Positions 59,615-64,000 of a stretch of 64,000 bases of DNA are shown piece after piece. The notes under the pieces were generated by a model. It saw only the letters and a list, made by a program, of their open reading frames with translations. It did not search any database and was not told the DNA's origin. The position numbers and the translations under genes are program-made. Origin of the DNA: an uncultured Dysosmobacter sp. (GTDB taxonomy: Bacteria; Bacillota; Clostridia; Oscillospirales; Oscillospiraceae); the NCBI RefSeq assembly GCF_947631635.1, contig NZ_CANRMB010000008.1, forward strand, positions 41,347 through 105,346, written 5' to 3'. The stretch's first letter is position 1. Every line of letters begins with the position of its first letter.

Positions 59615-60175
59615 ATGGAGGACAGCCGCATCGTGGACCTGTACTGGCAGCGCAGCGCTGACGCCATCACAGAGACCCACGCCAAATACGGCAATTACTG
59701 CTATGCCATCGCCCACAACATCCTGGCCAACGGCCAGGATGCGGAGGAATGCGTCAACGACACCTGGCTGGGCGCCTGGAACGCCATGCCGATCCATCGC
59801 CCGGAGCGGCTGGCCCCCTTTCTGGGCAAGATCACCCGGTCCTTGGCCTGCAGCCGCTATCAAGCGCTCCACGCCCAAAAGCGGGGCGGGGGAGAGCTGC
59901 CCCTGGTGCTGGAGGAGCTGGGAGACTGTGTCCCCGCCGCACCCAGTGCCGCCCAGGCGGCGGAGGACCGGGAGCTGGAGCGGGCGGTGGACCGCTTTCT
60001 CCACACTCTGCCGGAGCAGGCCTGCAATCTCTTCCTGCGCCGGTACTGGTTTGCGGAGCCCCTGGCGGACATCGCGGCCCGGTATCATCTTAAACCGAAC
60101 ACCGTCAAAACCAGCCTGTTCCGCAGCCGGGAAAAGCTGCGGAGATACTTGGAAAAGGAGGGCATCGTCCTATGA
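59615..60175 (+). CDS. ECF-type RNA polymerase sigma factor
   Basis: This 186-aa protein has sigma region 2 (RSADAITETHAKYGNYCYAIAHNILANGQDAEECVNDTWLGAWNAMP, containing the -10-recognition helices). Region 4 follows (LPEQACNLFLRRYWFAEPLADIAARYHLKPNTVKTSLFRSREKLRRYLE). The RDAEECVNDT-type helix groups it with clostridial ECF factors paired to membrane anti-sigma proteins. AAGGAG precedes the ATG. It overlaps the putative anti-sigma gene by 4 bp. Confidence 0.94.
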   Translation: MEDSRIVDLYWQRSADAITETHAKYGNYCYAIAHNILANGQDAEECVNDTWLGAWNAMPIHRPERLAPFLGKITRSLACSRYQALHAQKRGGGELPLVLEELGDCVPAAPSAAQAAEDRELERAVDRFLHTLPEQACNLFLRRYWFAEPLADIAARYHLKPNTVKTSLFRSREKLRRYLEKEGIVL

Positions 60176-61158
60176 AACAGCAGCGGATCTTTGACGCCCT
60201 GGGCGGCGTGGACCCCCAACTGATCCAGCGCAGCGAGCGGACCCAAAAGCGCCGGAGCTGGCCCGCTGTCATCGGCGCTCTGGCCGCCTGCGCGGCGATC
60301 CTGGCAGCGGTCTGCCTGCCCCAGCCGGGGCGGCAGGATGGCAACAAACCCATCCAAACGCTGTCCTTCACCGGCGGGGAAGTGGGAGACCTGCACCTGT
60401 GCAGCATCCAGTACGGTCCAAAGCCCAGCGCGAGCTTTGCCATCTATGTGAATCAAAACATTTACACGACCACGGAGGAGGACAGCATCTACACCATCCG
60501 ACCCATCGAAGCCCTGCCGGAGGGATTTCCCCCCATCGACCTGACCATCTCTCACATGGAGGGCCGCTGGGATAAGGCCGCCGCCATGGAGGCAGTCACG
60601 CAGGAGCTTGCGGAGACCTATGCCCAGGTGTCGGAGGTGGAGGAAACGGAGTTCACAATCTCCCGCTCCGCCTCCGACGGCACGGACTGGGACGACGCCC
60701 AGGCGGATGTCCTCTGTGTGGATGACGGCTACGGCGGCAGCTTTATCCTCATTGCCCGATATTTCACCGAGGCCGCTGAGGGCCACGGCGTCCGCTTCCG
60801 GGACATGATGAACACCTTCACCGTGGTCTACGAGGGCTTTGTCACTTCGCCTGCCTGGGTCGGAGAGCTGCAAGACACTGCAAAACGGCTGATGGACGCC
60901 ATTTTCTCTGACCGTCTGGAAGATGTATCCGACCTGCTGGCGGAGGACGCGGAGGTGGACGGTTACGGCAGAGATATCTCGGGAGACATCAGCGTTGCGG
61001 CCATCGATTACGCGCCGGACGACAGCCAGGCCCCCACATCCGCCATCGTCTCCGTCAAGCACACCGTCGAACTGGAGGATTCCTACACGTATCTTACCAT
61101 GGAGCTGACCTATGCCGATGGCCAGTGGCTGCTGGCCTGGGCAGGACTGGAGAAATAA
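60172..61158 (+). CDS. Putative anti-sigma factor with extracellular domain
   Basis: This 328-aa protein has a short cytoplasmic N-terminus (MKQQRIFDALGGVDPQLIQR), one membrane helix (about 29-47, SWPAVIGALAACAAILAAVC) and a large extracellular part. The far C-terminal segment (about 230-328) is DUF3887-like (LQDTAKRLMDAIFSDRLEDVSDLLAED ... YLTMELTYADGQWLLAWAG). The translational coupling to the sigma gene makes it the probable anti-sigma factor. The N-terminal segment is the expected sigma-binding part. The signal is unknown. Confidence 0.78.
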   Translation: MKQQRIFDALGGVDPQLIQRSERTQKRRSWPAVIGALAACAAILAAVCLPQPGRQDGNKPIQTLSFTGGEVGDLHLCSIQYGPKPSASFAIYVNQNIYTTTEEDSIYTIRPIEALPEGFPPIDLTISHMEGRWDKAAAMEAVTQELAETYAQVSEVEETEFTISRSASDGTDWDDAQADVLCVDDGYGGSFILIARYFTEAAEGHGVRFRDMMNTFTVVYEGFVTSPAWVGELQDTAKRLMDAIFSDRLEDVSDLLAEDAEVDGYGRDISGDISVAAIDYAPDDSQAPTSAIVSVKHTVELEDSYTYLTMELTYADGQWLLAWAGLEK

Positions 61159-61161
61159 AGG

Positions 61162-61194
61162 AAAGCGCGCCCGGTGGTACCGGACGCGCTTTTT
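61162..61194 (+). terminator. Terminator of the ECF sigma operon
   Basis: AAAGCGCG and CGCGCTTTTT enclose an inner CCGG/CCGG pair; a T run follows. Confidence 0.85.
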
Positions 61195-61273
61195 CCGACG
61201 TACGCGCCGCCGGAAAAATAAATCAAAACTTCTTCGCGCCTTCGGGCGCGAACTCTGCGAGACATTTTTATCT

Positions 61274-61457
61274 TATAATCAAATAACTTGAAAAGTGGTA
61301 AAACACTTTTCAAGTGTCACAGCGCAGGAGCACTGTGGCAAGCCGCGATTTGCGGCTTTGATTTGGATTTCATAGTCAATCATGCGTGTTCCACACGCAA
61401 GCGGGCAAAGCCCGCTCGAAAAATAGCTTTGCTATTTTTCAAGTTAATTGACTATAT
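61274..61457 (+). repeat. Hairpin-chain intergenic repeat, copy 3
   Basis: 184-bp copy with the same module order as 17724-17908. Left end TATAATCAAATAACTTG, H1 CTTGAAAAGTG/CACTTTTCAAG, a less perfect H2, H3 with AAGCCGC/GCGGCTT, conserved GATTTCATAGTC, GC stems GCGTGTTCCACACGC and AGCGGGC/GCCCGCT, H6 GAAAAATAGC/GCTATTTTTC, right end AATTGACTATAT. It separates two convergent genes. The minus-strand deacetylase stop is only 4 bp beyond its right end. Confidence 0.92.
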
Positions 61458-61460
61458 CAC

Positions 61461-62819
61461 TCAGCCCCGATAGCCATATTTTTTCAGAACGCTCACGACA
61501 CTGCCGTTCAGAAAGTCCATGCCGATGCGGTCCATCAGGTGCAGGGAGGAGGGATCGCCCTGCCGGACCACCGCCACGCCGTCCTTGGTGGTCAGACTGA
61601 CCTTGCAGCCAAGGCTGGTCACCAGGGCCTCCGCCATGTTGTTCCACTTTCCCCGGGGATAGGTGAAGGTGATGGGCCGGGCGCCGATCCGGGACTCGAT
61701 GGTGTCCAGAATCTTCGTGGTATCCGCCCCCAGGGCCTCCACATAGGCCTGCCAGCTCTCGCTGGACATTTTCAAAACGCCCAGCCTGCCGCCGCTGGCG
61801 GACTCGTCGCTGTGCATCAGATAGGTGTGGGCCTGGAAGTGCACCAGTCCGCTGTCCGCCATCTCCTGGACCTCCTCCCACCGCAGGCCCCAGTTGGAGA
61901 ACTGCATGGCGCCGCCGATGAGGGAGATCTCCGCCTTCATGTCCAGCTCCTGCAAAATGGGATAGACATACTGGTAATTGGTGCGGTAGCCGTCGTCCAG
62001 GGTGATGACGATGGGCTTGTCGGGGAGGGGCGTGCCGTTCTCCACATAGTCCACCAGCTGGGAGAAGAACACCGGGTGAAAGCCCGCGTCTTTCAGCTCC
62101 TGCATCTGGGCCTTGAAGATCTCCGGCGTTTTGGAATAGCCGTAGCCCAGATAGGAGACGTCGTGATACATGAGCACCGGCACCTGGACGCCGGCGCCCA
62201 CCGGCGGGGCGCTCTGCTCCCGCAGGCGCAGGGCACGGCACAGCAGCGCCGCCGACGCGGCCCGGGTCAGGGTGCCCTGGGGATCGAACCGGCCGTCCGC
62301 GTAGCCGCCGATCAGGCCCAGGTCCGCCGCGGCCCGCACATAGGGCGTCCGGTCCAGGCTGATGCTGTCGGCGTCCTGGAAGGGGGGGACGGTCTGGTCC
62401 TGGCGGTCCAGCGCCTCCGGGAACAGGGCGTTGACCAGCAGCTTAGCAGCCATCTCCCGGGAGATGGGATTGGTGCGGCTGGTGGCGGTGATCTCCTCCT
62501 CGTCGCACCAGCCCTGATAGACGGCGTAGGCGATGGCGGGGTCCGCCCAGTTGCTGCCGCTTTGGAGCTTCCGGTCGTCCAGACCGGCTGCCCGGCACAC
62601 CATGGACAAAAATGCCTGCTGGCTGATGGGCTCGTTGGGACGGAATTTTCCGCCGCTGCCCTGGATCAGGCCGCGCCTTTGCAGCTCCGTGATCTCCTGA
62701 TAGGCCCAGTGGGAGTTGGACACATCCGTATACCCGGCCGCCGCGGCGGCGGGGGACAGGATGCCGAAGGCAAGGAACAGAGCCATCAGAAGCGACATGG
62801 CTCTCTGTCGCGTTTTCAT
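61461..62819 (-). CDS. SLH-domain polysaccharide deacetylase, secreted
   Basis: This 452-aa protein is read from the ATG at 62819 (MKTRQRAMSLLMALFLAFGI), a signal peptide. Three SLH repeats follow (YTDVSNSHWAYQEITELQRRGLIQG; FRPNEPISQQAFLSMVCRAAG; FDPQGTLTRAASAALLCRAL). The C-terminal NodB-type deacetylase domain (about 210-450) has VPVLMYHDVS, KPIVITLDDGYRTNYQYVYPIL (catalytic/metal Asp pair) and HFQAHTYLMH with metal His. It probably removes acetyl groups from peptidoglycan or a wall polysaccharide. Copy 3 of the repeat lies just beyond its stop. Confidence 0.93.
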   Translation of the reverse strand: MKTRQRAMSLLMALFLAFGILSPAAAAAGYTDVSNSHWAYQEITELQRRGLIQGSGGKFRPNEPISQQAFLSMVCRAAGLDDRKLQSGSNWADPAIAYAVYQGWCDEEEITATSRTNPISREMAAKLLVNALFPEALDRQDQTVPPFQDADSISLDRTPYVRAAADLGLIGGYADGRFDPQGTLTRAASAALLCRALRLREQSAPPVGAGVQVPVLMYHDVSYLGYGYSKTPEIFKAQMQELKDAGFHPVFFSQLVDYVENGTPLPDKPIVITLDDGYRTNYQYVYPILQELDMKAEISLIGGAMQFSNWGLRWEEVQEMADSGLVHFQAHTYLMHSDESASGGRLGVLKMSSESWQAYVEALGADTTKILDTIESRIGARPITFTYPRGKWNNMAEALVTSLGCKVSLTTKDGVAVVRQGDPSSLHLMDRIGMDFLNGSVVSVLKKYGYRG

Positions 62820-62858
62820 GGATAACACCTTTTCTTTCTTGCGCGTATTTGTGGGAGG

Positions 62859-62873
62859 TATAATCAAATAACT
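62859..62873 (+). repeat. Solo copy of the left end of the hairpin-chain repeat
   Basis: TATAATCAAATAACT is identical to the first 15 bases of the repeat, with nothing else of the element following. It sits 40 bp upstream of the deacetylase start. A separate 8-bp stem AAGGCGGC/GCCGCCTT follows at 62881-62900. Confidence 0.6.
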
Positions 62874-62970
62874 GTGGGAAAAGGCGGCATCCGCCGCCTT
62901 CCGGTCATGATAGTATCATACCATTTTATGTCGAAAAAACAAGGGATTTTCCGGAAAATCGTTTTGTTCA

Positions 62971-63007
62971 AAAAAATGGAAGGCGCGCCGCTGTAACGCG
63001 GCGCGCC
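62971..63007 (-). terminator. Terminator of the phosphofructokinase gene
   Basis: On the minus strand GGCGCGCCGC and GCGGCGCGCC form a 10-bp stem, then TTCCATTTTTT. Confidence 0.88.
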
Positions 63008-63025
63008 CTGTTGGACGGGGTCAGA

Positions 63026-64000
63026 TCACTTTGCCAGGACCTTTTTCAGCTTGGCGAAGCGGGGCAGGGAATCCTGCTTGGGCAGCTTGGGCTCGCCCTG
63101 GATCAGGGGCAGCACATAGTCGATGAAGGGTTTCTCCACGCCGTTGTGGGCGGCGTTGATCCACTCCAGGGGCACCTTCTTCTCGGTGTTGGCCACCTCG
63201 GTCAGGCCCAGCAGCTTGGTCTTGCAGACGTACTTGCCGTCCTCATAGGTGCGCTCAAAGCCCACCATTTTGTCGGTGATGCCGTTGACGGCGTTCTCCA
63301 CAGCGGCCTTGCCGGACATGAAGGACTCCTCGATGTCGGTCTCGGAGGCCAGGTGGGCGCCGCAGCGCTGCAGCAGGCTCAGCTCGATGCCCCGGACCTT
63401 GGCGCCGGTCTTCTGCTTCACCGCGTCGGCCAGCATGGCGGCAAGGCCCCCCAGCTGGGCGTGGCCGAAGCCGTCGGTGGCAGAGGTCTTGGCCTCGGAG
63501 ACAAAGGAGCCGTCGGCGTAGTGGATGCCCTCGGACACGGCCACCATGCAGTTGCCCTTCTCCTTGTAGATGCGGTCCACGTCGGCCAGGAAGGTCTCCA
63601 TATCGAAGTCCACCTCGGGGAGGTACACCAGGTCGGGACCGGCGCCGTAGGCGGTGGCCAGGGCGGCGGCGCCGGCCAGCCAGCCGGCGTGGCGGCCCAT
63701 AATCTCGATGATGCAGACCATCCCGGTGTCATACACCCGGGCGTCCTGGTAGACCTCCATGCAGGAGGTGGCGATATACTTGGCGGCAGAGGCGAAGCCG
63801 GGGCAGTGGTCGGTGCCGAACAGGTCGTTGTCAATGGTCTTGGGCACGCCCATCACCCGGCACTCGTAGCCCACCTTCTGCATATACTTGGAGATCTTGT
63901 TGCAGGTGTCCATGGAGTCGTTGCCGCCGTTGTAGAAGAAATAGCGGACGTCGTACTTCTTGAAGATCTCCAGGATGCGCTTGTAGTCGGTGTCGTCCAC
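63026..64000 (-). CDS. Phosphofructokinase, PPi-dependent type (5' end beyond the window)
   Basis: The frame is open to the window edge and the true start lies outside; 324 codons are visible. The enzyme phosphorylates fructose-6-phosphate in glycolysis. NGGNDSMDT carries Asp where ATP-dependent enzymes have Gly, and GVPKTIDNDL carries Lys where they have Gly. This Asp/Lys pair is the signature of pyrophosphate-using enzymes. EIMGRHAGWLAGAAALA and the substrate-binding stretch GIELSLLQRCGAHLASETD are also seen. A strong terminator follows. Confidence 0.93.
   Translation of the reverse strand: MDDTDYKRILEIFKKYDVRYFFYNGGNDSMDTCNKISKYMQKVGYECRVMGVPKTIDNDLFGTDHCPGFASAAKYIATSCMEVYQDARVYDTGMVCIIEIMGRHAGWLAGAAALATAYGAGPDLVYLPEVDFDMETFLADVDRIYKEKGNCMVAVSEGIHYADGSFVSEAKTSATDGFGHAQLGGLAAMLADAVKQKTGAKVRGIELSLLQRCGAHLASETDIEESFMSGKAAVENAVNGITDKMVGFERTYEDGKYVCKTKLLGLTEVANTEKKVPLEWINAAHNGVEKPFIDYVLPLIQGEPKLPKQDSLPRFAKLKKVLAK

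Noticed and set aside
62881..62900. Perfect 8-bp stem AAGGCGGC/GCCGCCTT as a terminator
   Set aside because: No adequate T run on either strand, and a better terminator for the upstream gene lies at 62971-63007.
1..64000. CRISPR arrays, tRNA/rRNA genes, transposases, prophage or toxin-antitoxin modules
   Set aside because: Looked for on both strands; no regularly spaced direct repeats, cloverleaf sequences, rRNA segments or recombinase motifs were recognised.

Overview
The window is a GC-rich, densely coded stretch of a spore-forming, anaerobic Clostridia chromosome. I place it in or near the Oscillospiraceae (Oscillibacter/Dysosmobacter/Lawsonibacter-like). The reasons are sporulation genes (spoVM, sipL, spoIVA, ytfJ), a butyryl-CoA:acetate-type CoA-transferase, the clostridial ispH-rpsA fusion, a PPi-type phosphofructokinase, SLH-domain envelope proteins and Firmicutes-type gene order. 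No rRNA, tRNA, CRISPR array, phage or transposase gene was seen. Taxonomy is inferred from gene content only.

Layout. 1-6 kb: a truncated GyrI-like gene, glmS (minus strand) behind a glmS ribozyme with an enlarged peripheral domain, a DUF421/DUF4363 pair, nrdR, and a MerR-GyrI regulator broken by a one-base frameshift. 5.8-9 kb: a PadR regulator with a strong promoter/operator and two tandem paralogous FtsW/RodA-like membrane proteins. 9-15.3 kb: an SLH-GH25 muramidase behind a short leader with an early terminator, an EamA transporter, and a B12-type ABC importer under a cobalamin riboswitch. 15.5-18 kb: a lipoprotein, a 36-residue Asn/Gln-rich microprotein, and infC-rpmI-rplT with an AUU start. 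18-29 kb: an M50 protease, scpAB, DUF2953, ytfJ, a D,D-carboxypeptidase, rluB, an RpiR regulator, a BaiN-like flavoprotein, cmk, plsC and ispH-rpsA. 29-34 kb: the CoA-transferase, a CarD-family regulator, ispD, ispF, DUF3343 and a cysteine-desulfurase-like enzyme. 34-51 kb: cdaA-cdaR, an RseC-like protein, DUF5685, a DnaJ-domain protein, then the conserved block yicC-remA-gmk-rpoZ-priA-def-fmt-yugP-rsmB-rlmN-prpC-prkC-rsgA. 51-57.4 kb: a spore-envelope neighbourhood (52-aa membrane peptide, spoVM, sipL, spoIVA) interrupted by an amino-acid ABC importer. 57.4-64 kb: an Ogt-CPCC fusion, coaX, an ECF sigma/anti-sigma pair, an SLH-polysaccharide deacetylase and a truncated PPi-type phosphofructokinase.

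Genes that work together: ispD, ispF and ispH supply isoprenoids. scpA/scpB are the SMC partners. cdaA/cdaR make and control c-di-AMP. prpC/prkC form a phosphatase-kinase pair. SpoVM, SipL and SpoIVA build the base of the spore coat. SipL and SpoIVA have matching sigma-E-like promoters.

The least explained structure is a roughly 185-bp intergenic repeat present three times (556-740, 17724-17908, 61274-61457). It is a chain of six hairpins joined by conserved single-stranded spacers. Stem bases change in matched pairs between copies. A 15-bp solo copy of its left end lies at 62859-62873. I do not recognise it as a named family. Genes too small for routine gene calling that I found by eye are spoVM (24 aa), a 36-aa Asn/Gln-rich protein and a 52-aa membrane peptide.
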